Origin: Bacilli bacterium
Lineage (GTDB): Bacteria; Bacillota_I; Bacilli_A; RF39; UBA660
Length of the DNA: 64,000 nt
Assembly (NCBI GenBank): GCA_017627015.1
Contig: JAGAHP010000040.1
Location: 1 to 64,000, forward strand
Direction of reading: 5' to 3'
The notes under the pieces were generated by a model. That model was not told the origin of the DNA. It was given only the letters and a program-made list of their open reading frames with translations, and did not search any database. The position numbers and the translations under genes are program-made. Each line of letters begins with the position of its first letter. Positions within the stretch are counted from its first letter, which is position 1. Below, one piece after another: positions 31,612 through 40,976 of this stretch.

Positions 31612-32514
31612 ATGAAAAGTATAAGAACAATTAGTAATATAAAAAAGAATAATGATATGTTATTAAAAGAGTATAATGAAGCTAAAAAGGATCCTGATTT
31701 TGTAAAGATGATTGATTCGATAGACTTAGAAGATGAAGTATTAATGAAATACACTTCTAAAATTAAACAAGCTGTTACTGAATTAAACAATTATAAAAAA
31801 GATAAAAAATGTCTATTAAATGAAATGCCAGGTTTTATATTTACACCTTATGTAGTTGATGGAATATTAAATTTTAAATATAAGGCATGTGAAGAAAAAG
31901 AAAAAGAAATAAATGATTTAGAATATATTAAAAATGGATATAAGTTTGAAGTAGCTAAAGATATTAGAAATGCTAAAATGAGTGAAATTTATACTAATGA
32001 TAAAAATAGAGTAGAAATAATAAAATGGGTTACTGCTTTTATTAAAAAATATAGAAAAGGTGAAACATATAAAGGTCTATATTTAAGTGGTAATTTCGGT
32101 TCAGGTAAATCATATATTATTTCAGCTACTATAAATGAACTAGTTAAAGATGGAAAAACAGCGGCTATGGTATATTATCCTAAGTTTTTAAATATATTAA
32201 AAGCATCTTTTTCAAGTGATTTTGATGAACAATTAAATTATGCGATGAATGCTGATTTATTATTACTTGATGATATAGGTGCAGAAAACATAACTTCTTG
32301 GTCAAGAGATGATATATTGGGTACTATTTTACAACATAGAATGGATAATAAATTAGTAACGTTCTTTACCTCTAATTTAACTAAAGAAGAATTAGAAGTA
32401 CATTTAAGTTCTACAAAAGATGGAGTAGATAAATTAAAAGCAAAACGTATTATGGAAAGAATTAATTTCTTGACAGATGAATTAAAGCTAGTAAGTAAAA
32501 ATCAAAGAAAATAA
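31612..32514 (+). CDS. dnaI: primosomal helicase loader DnaI
   Basis: A 300-residue AAA+ ATPase with Walker A GNFGSGKSY near residue 160, Walker B LLLLDDIGAE near 217 and sensor region TSNLTKEEL. The N-terminal about 110 residues resemble the DnaI helicase-binding domain. It loads the replicative helicase together with DnaB. Start ATG 31612 after GAGGTG; the GTG at 31606 is inside that SD. Immediately downstream of dnaB. Confidence 0.92.
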   Translation: MKSIRTISNIKKNNDMLLKEYNEAKKDPDFVKMIDSIDLEDEVLMKYTSKIKQAVTELNNYKKDKKCLLNEMPGFIFTPYVVDGILNFKYKACEEKEKEINDLEYIKNGYKFEVAKDIRNAKMSEIYTNDKNRVEIIKWVTAFIKKYRKGETYKGLYLSGNFGSGKSYIISATINELVKDGKTAAMVYYPKFLNILKASFSSDFDEQLNYAMNADLLLLDDIGAENITSWSRDDILGTILQHRMDNKLVTFFTSNLTKEELEVHLSSTKDGVDKLKAKRIMERINFLTDELKLVSKNQRK

Positions 32515-32543
32515 TTGACATAAATAATTATTTGTAATAAAAT
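32515..32543 (+). promoter_or_regulatory. promoter of the thrS T-box leader
   Basis: TTGACA (32515-32520), 17 bases, TAAAAT (32538-32543). It begins at the dnaI stop codon. Confidence 0.8.
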
Positions 32544-32549
32544 TTATTT

Positions 32550-32740
32550 AAATCTTATTTGAAGACGAGATTATATAATATTTAAGCAAAGAGAGTTAGT
32601 GGATGGTGTAAACTAATATTAAAGTTATATAGTTACTACTTCAATAGAGGAATAATAATTCACGGGTAATTCCGTTATCGAAATTAAGTTAAATAAAGGA
32701 TGGTACCGCCCATAGGGCTCCTTAAGTACCATCTTTTTTT
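32550..32740 (+). promoter_or_regulatory. T-box riboswitch controlling thrS
   Basis: The leader has a Stem I with GAGAG and GGATGGTG elements, a specifier region containing ACT (Thr codon) near 32635, a G/C hairpin with CGGGTAATTCCG, and the T-box core AAGGATGGTACCGCC whose TGGT bulge can pair with a tRNA ending in ACCA. GATGGTAC / GTACCATC (32699-32733) plus seven T is the terminator; AAGGA / TCCTT forms the competing antiterminator. Uncharged tRNA-Thr should permit read-through into thrS. Confidence 0.9.
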
Positions 32741-32760
32741 ATTTATAAGGAGGAATAAAA

Positions 32761-34518
32761 ATGATTAATTTTAAAGAAGATGAATATTTACACAATTTAA
32801 ACCATAGCTGTGCACATATGCTTGCGCAAGCAGTAAAGCATTTATATCCGGATGCTAAATTTTGGGTTGGACCTGTAATAGAAGAAGGTTTCTATTATGA
32901 TATGGATTTAGGTGATAAAGTTATTACTGAAGAAGATATTGAAGCAATTTCTAAAGAAATGAAAAAGATTGCTAAAGATGGCAAAAGAATAGTTAGACAT
33001 GAATTAACTAGAGAAGAAGCTTTAGAAATGTTTAAAGATGATCCATATAAAATAGATTTAATTAATAATATGCCTGAAGATGAAGTTATCACTGCTTATT
33101 CACAAGGAGATTTTACTGATTTATGTAGAGGTGGACATGTTGATACAGTTAAAGAATGTAAGAATTTTAAACTATTAAAATTCTCTGGTGCTTATTATAA
33201 GGGAGATTCTAATAATAAAGTTCTTCAAAGAATATATGGTGTTTGTTTACCTACTGCTGAAGAATTAGAGGCTCATTTAAAAGAATTAGAAGAAGCAAAA
33301 GAAAGAGATCATAGAAAGATTGGTAAAGAACAAAATTTATTCTTTACTCATCAATTAGTAGGAGCAGGTTTACCATTATTTACTCCTAATGGTGCAACTA
33401 TAAGAAGAACACTTGAAAGATATATTCAAGATAAAGAAATATCACAAGGGTATAAACATGTATATTCACCAGTTTTAGCAACTACTGAAATGTATAAAAT
33501 AAGTGGACACTGGGATCATTATAAAGAAGATATGTTTCCAATAATGAAACTAGACAATGAAGAATTAGTATTAAGACCAATGAATTGTCCACACCACGCT
33601 TTAATATATAAAAATGATTTTCATTCATATAGAGATTTACCAGTAAGAATTGGTGAACTTGCTAATGTATTTAGATATGAAGCTTCTGGTGCAGTTCTAG
33701 GTCTTGAAAGAGTTAGACAAATACTTCAAAATGATGGACATTTATTTGTTAGACCAGATCAAATTGCTGAAGAAGTAGGTAAAGTTATTAAATTAATCTT
33801 TGAAGTATATATAGATGATTTTGGTTTTTCAAAAGATTCATTTAAATTTAGATTATCTAAAAGAAGTAAAGAAAAAGAAAAATATATAGATAACGATGCA
33901 ATGTGGGAAACAGCAGAAGCTCAATTAAAAGAAATAATGGATGAATTAAAATTAGATTATTATGAAGAAGAGGGAGAAGCTGCATTCTATGGACCTAAAA
34001 TTGATATTCAAATTAGAACAGCTTTAGGACATGATTTAACTATACCAACTTGTCAATTAGATTTCTCTTTACCAGAAAGATTTGATTTAACATATGTTGA
34101 TGAAAATGGTGAAAAGGTAAGACCAGTTGTTATTCATAGAGCTATTCTTGGATCTTCTGAAAGATTTATGTCATTCTTACTTGAAGAAAAGAAAGGTGTT
34201 TTACCTTTATGGCTTGCACCTGTTCAAGTTAATATAGTTCCAGTTAATAATGAATATCATTTAAGATACGCTAAAGAAATAGAAGAACTATTACAAAAAA
34301 ATTTAATTAGAGTAGAATTAGATGATAGAGATGAAAAACTAGGATATAGATTAAGAGAATCTGTTATTAAAAAAACACCTATTACTTTAATATTAGGTGA
34401 TAAAGAAAAAGATAATGAAAATATTTCTTATAGAAGATATGGTTCTGAAGAAACTATAACTGTATCTAAAGATGATTTTGTTACTTTAATAAAAAACGAA
34501 ATAGCAAATAAAAAATAA
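32761..34518 (+). CDS. thrS: threonyl-tRNA synthetase lacking the N-terminal TGS domain
   Basis: 585 residues. The protein opens directly in the editing (N2) domain with HSCAHMLAQAVKHLYP, then TDLCRGGHV, the class II catalytic core (RPMNCPHHALIYK with the zinc Cys, RIGELANVFRYE, VVIHRAILGSSERF) and the anticodon-binding domain. The usual TGS domain of about 60 residues is absent. The T-box terminator ends 20 bases before the start, leaving no room for one. AAGGAGG SD. Editing residues are retained. Confidence 0.93.
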   Translation: MINFKEDEYLHNLNHSCAHMLAQAVKHLYPDAKFWVGPVIEEGFYYDMDLGDKVITEEDIEAISKEMKKIAKDGKRIVRHELTREEALEMFKDDPYKIDLINNMPEDEVITAYSQGDFTDLCRGGHVDTVKECKNFKLLKFSGAYYKGDSNNKVLQRIYGVCLPTAEELEAHLKELEEAKERDHRKIGKEQNLFFTHQLVGAGLPLFTPNGATIRRTLERYIQDKEISQGYKHVYSPVLATTEMYKISGHWDHYKEDMFPIMKLDNEELVLRPMNCPHHALIYKNDFHSYRDLPVRIGELANVFRYEASGAVLGLERVRQILQNDGHLFVRPDQIAEEVGKVIKLIFEVYIDDFGFSKDSFKFRLSKRSKEKEKYIDNDAMWETAEAQLKEIMDELKLDYYEEEGEAAFYGPKIDIQIRTALGHDLTIPTCQLDFSLPERFDLTYVDENGEKVRPVVIHRAILGSSERFMSFLLEEKKGVLPLWLAPVQVNIVPVNNEYHLRYAKEIEELLQKNLIRVELDDRDEKLGYRLRESVIKKTPITLILGDKEKDNENISYRRYGSEETITVSKDDFVTLIKNEIANKK

Positions 34519-34540
34519 GTTCAAATGAACTTATTTTTAT
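34514..34540. terminator. bidirectional terminator of thrS and rpmB
   Basis: AATAAGTTCA / TGAACTTATT with A- and T-rich flanks; both stop codons lie inside or at its edge. Confidence 0.8.
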
Positions 34541-34710
34541 TTAGCGTTATTTTTCTTTAATGTTCTTGCTTCAGCAACAGTAGTTTTAACTTTAACTCCG
34601 TTGATTGTGAATTTTTGATAATTTAAATTTTGAATTCTATTACTTTTATTATTTGCGTGTGATCTATTATTCGCAAAGTTTTTTGATTTACTAGTTAATT
34701 TATTAGCCAT
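34537..34710 (-). CDS. rpmB: 50S ribosomal protein L28 (57 aa)
   Basis: The short product has the bL28 pattern: a basic N-terminus with SKNFANNRSHANNKSNR (family GNxxSHAxxKTxRR), INLNYQKF-like core and a C-terminal VAEARTLKK. It is part of the 50S subunit. The N-terminal zinc cysteines of some bL28 proteins are absent, the C-minus form. GGAGGAAG lies six bases before the ATG. It is a single gene convergent with thrS. Confidence 0.88.
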   Translation of the reverse strand: MANKLTSKSKNFANNRSHANNKSNRIQNLNYQKFTINGVKVKTTVAEARTLKKNNAK

Positions 34711-34743
34711 ACTTCTTCCTCCTTTAAATTTCGCGTCTAATTA

Positions 34744-34772
34744 ACTTTATCATAATATTTGATTTTAGTCAA
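34744..34772 (-). promoter_or_regulatory. promoter of rpmB
   Basis: Minus strand TTGACT (34772-34767), 17 bases, TAAAGT (34749-34744); the ATG is at 34710. Confidence 0.6.
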
Positions 34773-34845
34773 TAAATATAAGCAAAAAATAGTGTTAATT
34801 ACTTATATTTAGTGTATAATATACTTATATAAAGGAGGGATAATT

Positions 34846-37701
34846 ATGTATATACCATTAAATATTACAACTGATTATTCTATCCTTTCATCTTTAATAA
34901 AAGTAAAAGACTTAATAGAAAAAGCAAAAGAACTAGGTTTTAAAGCTATAGGGGTATCGGATGATAACCTTTGTTATGTAATGGAATTTTATGATTTGTG
35001 TATAAAAAATGATATAAAACCTATAATAGGTTATAAGTTAATTCTTGATGGTAAAGAATTATATTTATACGCAAAAAATTATAAAGGTTATCAAAATCTT
35101 TGTTATATATCTAGTAATGATAAGAGTATAGATTTAATAAAAAATAATATAGAAGGATTATTTCTAGTATTACCAGAAGAATCAATAGATTTATATAACG
35201 AATTAAATGTACCTGATACATATATAGGTTATACTACTAAAAAAATAGATGGATATAAAAATATATATTTTAATAAAATTAAATGTTTTGAAAAAGATGA
35301 TGAAGAATATTTGAAATATTTGTATTTGATAAAGAATGGTAAAACTATTGATGAAGAAATAAATGAAGAAGAAAATGTTTATTTATCCGATAGAATAAAT
35401 ATAGATAATTATGAAAAAGATCTTTTTAAAGAAATATATGATATGGTAAATATAGAAATAATAAAAAATGATTTGTTGCCAAAATATAGTTATGAAAAAG
35501 GTTTTGATGAATCTAAATATTTAGAGAGTTTATGTAAAAAAGGTCTTATGAAAAGATTTGATAATAAAGTACCTATGAAATACGCAAATAGATTAATGGA
35601 TGAACTATCTATGATTAAAAAGATGGGCTTTTCTAATTACTTCTTAGTAGTATGGGACTATGTTAAATACGCTAAAAAGAACAAAATATTAGTAGGTGAA
35701 GGAAGAGGTTCTGCGGCTGGTTCTTTAGTTAGTTATTCTCTTGGAATAACAGATGTAGATCCAATAAAATATGACTTGTTCTTTGAAAGATTTTTGAATC
35801 CAGAAAGAGTAACTATGCCAGATATTGATATAGATTTTGAAGCTGATAGAAGAGATGAAGTAGTTGAATATATTAATAAAAAATATGATAATAGAAGATG
35901 TGCGAATATAATTGCGTTTGGTACTTTAAAAACTAAAATGGTTTTAAGAGATGTTTCTAGAATATTTAATATGGAAAGTAAGATAGATTCTTTTATAAAA
36001 TTATTTGATAGAAAACTATCATTAAAAGAAAATTTAGAAACAAATAGAATAAAAGAAATATATCAAAAAGATACAATGATATCTAGAATATGTGATATAT
36101 CTTTAAAATTAGAAGGTTTAAAAAGAACAATAACTAGACATGCGGCAGGTGTTATTATATCTAAAGAAAGTTTAGATAGATATATACCATTAATTAAAAC
36201 AGATGACATGTATACATGTGCATATACTAAAGAATATCCAGAGAGTCTAGGACTTCTTAAAATGGATATTTTAGCAGTAGATAATTTAACTCTAATTAGT
36301 AATATAGTTAACGAAGTGGGAGATATTGATTTAAGAAACATTCCACTAGATGATAAAAAGACATTAGATATATTTAAAATGATAGAAACTGATGGTATAT
36401 TTCAATTTGAAACACCTATATTTAAAAACATATTAAGAAAAATAAAAGTTAATTCTTTTGATGATTTAGTTGCGATTATTGCATTAGATAGACCTGGTGC
36501 GATAGATAATGTAGATACTTTTGCAAAAAGAAAAGAAGGAAAAGAAAAGATAGATTATATTGATGAAAGTTTAAAACCAATTTTATCTAATACATATGGA
36601 ATTATTTTATATCAAGAACAAATAATGCAGGTAGCAGCTAAAATGGCATCATTTTCATTAGGAGAAGCAGATATTTTAAGAAGAGCAATGTCTAAAAAGA
36701 ACAATGAATTGATGTTAAAACAAAAAGAAAAATTTATTTCAAATTCTATAAAAAATGGATATAGTGAGGAAATTGCTACTAAAACATTTGAATATATTTA
36801 TAAATTTGCGGAATATGGATTTAATAAATCACATTCAGTATGTTATGCATTAATTTCATACAAAATGGCATATTTAAAATCACATTATACTAGTTATTAT
36901 ATGAAATATTTACTTAATATGGTTATAGGCAATGAATATAAAACTAAGAATTATATAAATGAATGTAAGTTAAAAAATATAGAAATATTAAAACCAGATA
37001 TTAATAAGAGTGAAAGTGAATTTGTAATAGAAAATAATAGAATTAGATTCTCTTTATCATCTATTAAAAATATTGGTGCTAGCATATCAAATAAGATAGT
37101 AGAAGAAAGAAAAAATGGTTTATACAAAGATTTCTTGGATTTTGTATCAAGAACATATAAACAAGGAATTAATAAAAAAATATTGCCATATCTAATATAT
37201 TCAGGTGCATTTGATTCATTTAATTATAATAAGAAGACACTTATAGAAAATATAGATCTAGCAATTAACTATGCAGAACTATGTAATGATTTAGATTCTA
37301 GTATGATAGAAAAACCAGAATTTAAAATAGTAGATGAATTTGATAAAGATGAACTAGTTAAAATAGAAAATAATACGTTTGGTTTTTATTTATCAAATCA
37401 TCCTGTTCAAAACAAAAGAGATAATAATATAGATACTAGAAAAATAAAAGAGTTATTTAATAAGACTATTGATATTTACTTGTTAGTAGATAATAAAAAA
37501 GAAGTAATAACTAAGAATAAAGAAAAGATGTTATTCTTAACTGGATCGGATGAATTTTCAGAAATAGAATTGGTTATATTTCCTAAAACATATGAAAAGT
37601 ATTACAACATAAGTAAAGGGGATATAATTAAGTTCAATTGTCAAGTTGAAAAAAGGGGAAGTTCATATCAGTTAATAGTAAATAAATTAGAAAAGTTATA
37701 G
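34846..37701 (+). CDS. dnaE: DNA polymerase III alpha subunit, DnaE type
   Basis: 951 residues: PHP domain (residues 1-200), palm with GEGRGSAAGSLVSY and PDIDIDFEADRRDEVV carrying the catalytic Asp residues, fingers with ITRHAAGVIIS, YQEQIMQVAA and FNKSHSVCYALISY, then an HhH region and a C-terminal OB fold. PHP metal residues look degraded (TTDYS instead of HSxYS; SDDN in place of TDH). Shorter than most DnaE proteins (1030-1160). In Gram-positives DnaE extends primers for PolC. Strong AAAGGAGGGA SD. Confidence 0.93.
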   Translation: MYIPLNITTDYSILSSLIKVKDLIEKAKELGFKAIGVSDDNLCYVMEFYDLCIKNDIKPIIGYKLILDGKELYLYAKNYKGYQNLCYISSNDKSIDLIKNNIEGLFLVLPEESIDLYNELNVPDTYIGYTTKKIDGYKNIYFNKIKCFEKDDEEYLKYLYLIKNGKTIDEEINEEENVYLSDRINIDNYEKDLFKEIYDMVNIEIIKNDLLPKYSYEKGFDESKYLESLCKKGLMKRFDNKVPMKYANRLMDELSMIKKMGFSNYFLVVWDYVKYAKKNKILVGEGRGSAAGSLVSYSLGITDVDPIKYDLFFERFLNPERVTMPDIDIDFEADRRDEVVEYINKKYDNRRCANIIAFGTLKTKMVLRDVSRIFNMESKIDSFIKLFDRKLSLKENLETNRIKEIYQKDTMISRICDISLKLEGLKRTITRHAAGVIISKESLDRYIPLIKTDDMYTCAYTKEYPESLGLLKMDILAVDNLTLISNIVNEVGDIDLRNIPLDDKKTLDIFKMIETDGIFQFETPIFKNILRKIKVNSFDDLVAIIALDRPGAIDNVDTFAKRKEGKEKIDYIDESLKPILSNTYGIILYQEQIMQVAAKMASFSLGEADILRRAMSKKNNELMLKQKEKFISNSIKNGYSEEIATKTFEYIYKFAEYGFNKSHSVCYALISYKMAYLKSHYTSYYMKYLLNMVIGNEYKTKNYINECKLKNIEILKPDINKSESEFVIENNRIRFSLSSIKNIGASISNKIVEERKNGLYKDFLDFVSRTYKQGINKKILPYLIYSGAFDSFNYNKKTLIENIDLAINYAELCNDLDSSMIEKPEFKIVDEFDKDELVKIENNTFGFYLSNHPVQNKRDNNIDTRKIKELFNKTIDIYLLVDNKKEVITKNKEKMLFLTGSDEFSEIELVIFPKTYEKYYNISKGDIIKFNCQVEKRGSSYQLIVNKLEKL

Positions 37702-37718
37702 AAATATAACTTTTTTTA
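37693..37718 (+). terminator. intrinsic terminator
   Basis: AAGTTATA / TATAACTT around GAAA, with T-run; the dnaE stop is inside. Confidence 0.85.
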
Positions 37719-37744
37719 TGTTATATTTATAATAGGTGAGTGTG

Positions 37745-39163
37745 ATGAATAAAACTAAAATGATAGGAACATTAGGTCCTTCTTCAAGTTCTTATGAAGT
37801 TATAAGAGAAATGATAGTATCAGGGGTTGACGTAATAAGAATTAATATGAGTTATGCGACTTTTGAGTTTGCAAAAGAAGCTATTTTAAATGTTAGAAAA
37901 ATTAATCTAGAACAAAAAATAGAAACAGGAATAATGTTAGATACAAGGGGACCTGAAGTTAGAATCGGAGGACTTGAAAAACCAGTTATCAAATTAGAAA
38001 AGAATAAATTAATTAGAATAGTATATTCAGATATTATAGGTAATCAAGATATGATATCTGTTCCTTATAAAGATATTATTACGCATTCTAAAATTGGTGA
38101 TGAATTATATTTGAATAATGCATCAGTTAAACTAGTTGTAGTTAATAAAGATGAAGACACTTTAGTATGTTCTATTAAAAATGATGGTGTTGTTAAAACT
38201 GAATCGACAATTAATATTCCTAATGTTAGTTTTGATATTCCGTTCTTATCTAGTTATGATAAAGAAATTATTAAGTTTGCAGTAGAAATGCAAGTGGATT
38301 ATCTAGCTTTATCACACGTAAAAGAAGAAATGGATGTACTAGATGTTAATGATGAGTTAATTGGTTATAATGATAATAATATTCAGTTAATATCTAAGAT
38401 TGAGAATAAACAAGCAATAGATGAAATAGATAAAATATTAAAAGTTAGTGACGGAATAATAATTGCAAGAGGAGATTTAGGGATTGAACTTGATATAGAA
38501 AAAGTACCAAGTATTCAAAAGAAACTATCTAAACTTGTTAAAGAAAAAGAAAAAATATGTGTAATTGCGACTGAAATGCTTGCGTCTATGGAAGATAGTG
38601 AAAAGCCTACAAGAGCAGAAGTATCTGATGTAGCAAATGCTGTACTAGATCAAACTGATGCACTTATGTTAGGTTCTGAAACTGCTGTTGGCAATTATCC
38701 AGTGCAAGCAGTTAGAACAATGAATAGTATTATTGATGAAATAGAAAAAGAAATTGATTATAATGATTTATTACTAGAGATAAGTAGAAATGAAGAAATA
38801 AATATTTCTAAAGCAATTGCTTATTCTTCAGTAGATTCAGCTAATAGAGTAAAAGCAAGTGCTATAGTATGTTCAACTATGAGTGGAACAACTGCGAAAG
38901 ATATTAGTAATTATAGACCTAGTTGTCCTGTAATAGCGGTTTCTCCTAATTCAAAAGTTGTAAGAGGTTTATCTATTAATTATGGAATAATACCTTTAAA
39001 TGTAGGTATGGCAGAAAATACGGACGAACTAGTAGAAATATCTATGGCTGCTTCTAAAAAAATACTTAATTTAAATCAAGGAGATAAGGTTGTTATAGTA
39101 GGTTCATTTCCATTAGAGTCAGTAAACTATACTAATTTTATGAAGATAGAAGAAGTAAAGTAG
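37745..39163 (+). CDS. pyk: pyruvate kinase
   Basis: 472 residues, TIM-barrel plus B domain. TKMIGTLGPSS, the MLDTRGPEVR substrate loop, ISKIENKQAIDEI, DGIIIARGDLGIE and PTRAEVSDVANAVLD mark the family. It makes pyruvate and ATP from PEP. It lacks the extra PEP-utiliser-like C-terminal domain of Bacillus Pyk. Start ATG 37745 after AGGTGA; earlier GTG codons overlap the SD. Some usually invariant positions differ (ATEML for ATQML, LGSE for LSGE). Followed after ten bases by an unknown gene. Confidence 0.93.
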   Translation: MNKTKMIGTLGPSSSSYEVIREMIVSGVDVIRINMSYATFEFAKEAILNVRKINLEQKIETGIMLDTRGPEVRIGGLEKPVIKLEKNKLIRIVYSDIIGNQDMISVPYKDIITHSKIGDELYLNNASVKLVVVNKDEDTLVCSIKNDGVVKTESTINIPNVSFDIPFLSSYDKEIIKFAVEMQVDYLALSHVKEEMDVLDVNDELIGYNDNNIQLISKIENKQAIDEIDKILKVSDGIIIARGDLGIELDIEKVPSIQKKLSKLVKEKEKICVIATEMLASMEDSEKPTRAEVSDVANAVLDQTDALMLGSETAVGNYPVQAVRTMNSIIDEIEKEIDYNDLLLEISRNEEINISKAIAYSSVDSANRVKASAIVCSTMSGTTAKDISNYRPSCPVIAVSPNSKVVRGLSINYGIIPLNVGMAENTDELVEISMAASKKILNLNQGDKVVIVGSFPLESVNYTNFMKIEEVK

Positions 39164-39173
39164 AGGTGTTTAA

Positions 39174-39674
39174 ATGGAAGAAAAATTTGAAAGATATCCT
39201 ATACTTGAAATAGAATATAATAAAGATGGTACTAAAAAACCATTTTATATTTTAGCAAGTGAAAAAGATATTAAGAATATGCAGATTAAAAGTGATCGAG
39301 ATGAACTAGAAAATAAATATAGTATGAAGACTATAACTAAAGAACAATATGAAATAGAAAAAGAAATATTAAAAACAAAATATGAAGATCAGAATACAAT
39401 TTATGATTATTTAATATTTAATTTAATTAGAAATGAAGATGTAGAAGACTTAAGAAAAGAAATTACTGATGCTAAATTAAATGAAATAGAATTAAAGAGA
39501 TTAGCGTCTTCTCTTTCATCAATTGCGGAGAACAAAATAAATGATTTTATAAAAAATAATAAAGAATTTAAACAAGAAGATATAAGTCTATGGAATGCTA
39601 AATATGATTTGATTGCGAAGAACTATGCGAAAACAAGAGAACTTGAAAGTTTTATTCTAGGATTAATAGAATAG
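39174..39674 (+). CDS. hypothetical protein, 166 aa
   Basis: The product is soluble and strongly charged. The first about 30 residues look like a short beta-rich segment (YPILEIEYNKDGTKKPFYILA); the remainder is helical, with a Glu/Lys-rich, probably coiled-coil central part. No catalytic motif or membrane segment. It is co-transcribed with pyk (ten-base gap, GAGGTG SD) and ends in a strong terminator. Not recognised; function unknown. Confidence 0.75.
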   Translation: MEEKFERYPILEIEYNKDGTKKPFYILASEKDIKNMQIKSDRDELENKYSMKTITKEQYEIEKEILKTKYEDQNTIYDYLIFNLIRNEDVEDLRKEITDAKLNEIELKRLASSLSSIAENKINDFIKNNKEFKQEDISLWNAKYDLIAKNYAKTRELESFILGLIE

Positions 39675-39684
39675 AACTTTTTTA
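39647..39684 (+). terminator. terminator spanning the end of the 166-aa gene
   Basis: A 13-pair stem (39647-39659 with 39667-39679, one G-U), seven-base loop and T-run. The last codons and stop are inside. Confidence 0.8.
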
Positions 39685-39685
39685 A

Positions 39686-39714
39686 TTGACTAATAAATAT
39701 ATATGCTTTAATAT
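39686..39714 (+). promoter_or_regulatory. sigma-A promoter of the paired membrane genes
   Basis: TTGACT (39686-39691), 17 bases, TAATAT (39709-39714), directly after a terminator; next start at 39735. Confidence 0.65.
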
Positions 39715-39734
39715 ATTATTAGTGGGGAATGGTT

Positions 39735-40265
39735 ATGAGCGAAGAATTAAGATTATTATTAGGGTTATATTTTAGTACATCAGCTTCATCAATAATGATG
39801 AATGCATTTTTAAACGAAAGAAATCATCAAGAAGCTAAAAAGAAATGCATGAAAAAATTAGTATATAGAAAAGGATTGTGTTCAGAAGCTCGAAAAGAAC
39901 TAAGCTTAATTAAGCAAGAACATTTTTTTGATATGGCCTCTGATTTATTAAGTTCTTTAGTGCCTTTTAAAAATGTATATGTTACATGTTCAAATATTGG
40001 ATTTGATAAAGAAATGGGCAAGTTTATCGAAGAAGTTTATGATGAAATAATTACTAATGTAAATGAAATAGAAGATAAATATAGAAAAAACAATGTAGAA
40101 ATGATTAAGTCAGTTAGAGATTCTTTATCATATATGCCAAGTAATATAAATCTAGATGATGAAGAAACTAGGTTAACAACAAGAGAAACTAAAAAAATAT
40201 TAAAAATGAATAAGATTAATTACAAGTTGATAGTAAATAGTTTTGATAAGGAACGTGAAGCATAG
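39735..40265 (+). CDS. hypothetical protein with hydrophobic N-terminus, 176 aa
   Basis: Start ATG 39735 is preferred over 39729, because GTGGGG is seven bases before it. A hydrophobic N-terminal segment (LRLLLGLYFSTSASSIMMNAF) is followed by a basic stretch, a second moderately hydrophobic segment near residues 65-85 and a charged helical C-terminus. The next gene begins on the base after this stop codon and has the same layout, so the two may be distant paralogues or partners. No known family. Confidence 0.7.
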   Translation: MSEELRLLLGLYFSTSASSIMMNAFLNERNHQEAKKKCMKKLVYRKGLCSEARKELSLIKQEHFFDMASDLLSSLVPFKNVYVTCSNIGFDKEMGKFIEEVYDEIITNVNEIEDKYRKNNVEMIKSVRDSLSYMPSNINLDDEETRLTTRETKKILKMNKINYKLIVNSFDKEREA

Positions 40266-40904
40266 ATGGGAATGAATTTATATTTAATATACTTGGCAAC
40301 AATATTATCTGCTAGTGGTTTTAATACATTAAATTATATTTATAATAAAAAGTATCAAATAAAATCTAAAAAAAGACACTTAGTTTTTAAAAAGAATTTA
40401 TCCCATGATACTAAAAAATATTCTAAAGTAGGAGATATTATACCTAGCGTTGTATATTTAGGTTCAACTATTTTATCTTTAGTGCCAATTCTAAATGTAT
40501 GTGTTCCAGAAATATCAAATAGATTATATGATGCACTTCATATAGATGACGCTATAGATACATATTATGACAGAATAAATGATACAGAAATAGTTAAAAG
40601 ATATAGTAATGGATTAACTTTAAAAATAATGGAAGAGTGTGGATATAGTATGCCAGACGAATTAAAAAAAGAAGAAGTAGGTTCACCTAAAATAGAATTA
40701 AAACAAACGATAAAAGAAAAATTAAATAATCAAATTGGTCTTTTTTATGAAACCTTATATCCAAACAAAGAAAAAGAAGCGACAGTAGATGATTTATTAA
40801 TGCTTAGTGACAAAGAATTTAAAAAAAGAGAAGGAAAATCATTAAGATTAACAATGGAAAAAGATGTTGATGTTGAAATGGTAAAAAGAATTAATCAATT
40901 ATAA
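40266..40904 (+). CDS. hypothetical membrane-associated protein, 212 aa
   Basis: ATG at 40266 abuts the upstream TAG; ATG 40272 is an alternative. N-terminal helix (LYLIYLATILSASGFNTLNYIY), a very basic stretch (KKYQIKSKKRHLVFKKN), a second hydrophobic segment (IIPSVVYLGSTILSLVPILNVCVP) and a charged C-terminal domain. The order of elements matches the upstream 176-residue protein. Translation is probably coupled. Ends in a terminator. Function unknown. Confidence 0.7.
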   Translation: MGMNLYLIYLATILSASGFNTLNYIYNKKYQIKSKKRHLVFKKNLSHDTKKYSKVGDIIPSVVYLGSTILSLVPILNVCVPEISNRLYDALHIDDAIDTYYDRINDTEIVKRYSNGLTLKIMEECGYSMPDELKKEEVGSPKIELKQTIKEKLNNQIGLFYETLYPNKEKEATVDDLLMLSDKEFKKREGKSLRLTMEKDVDVEMVKRINQL

Positions 40905-40931
40905 AAAGAACTTTTAATAGTTCTTTTTCTT
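40904..40931 (+). terminator. intrinsic terminator
   Basis: AAAGAACT / AGTTCTTT, eight pairs and a six-base loop, followed by T-rich sequence. Confidence 0.8.
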
Positions 40932-40976
40932 CTTGTAAATAAAATATATTTATTATATAATTAAATAGGTGATAAT

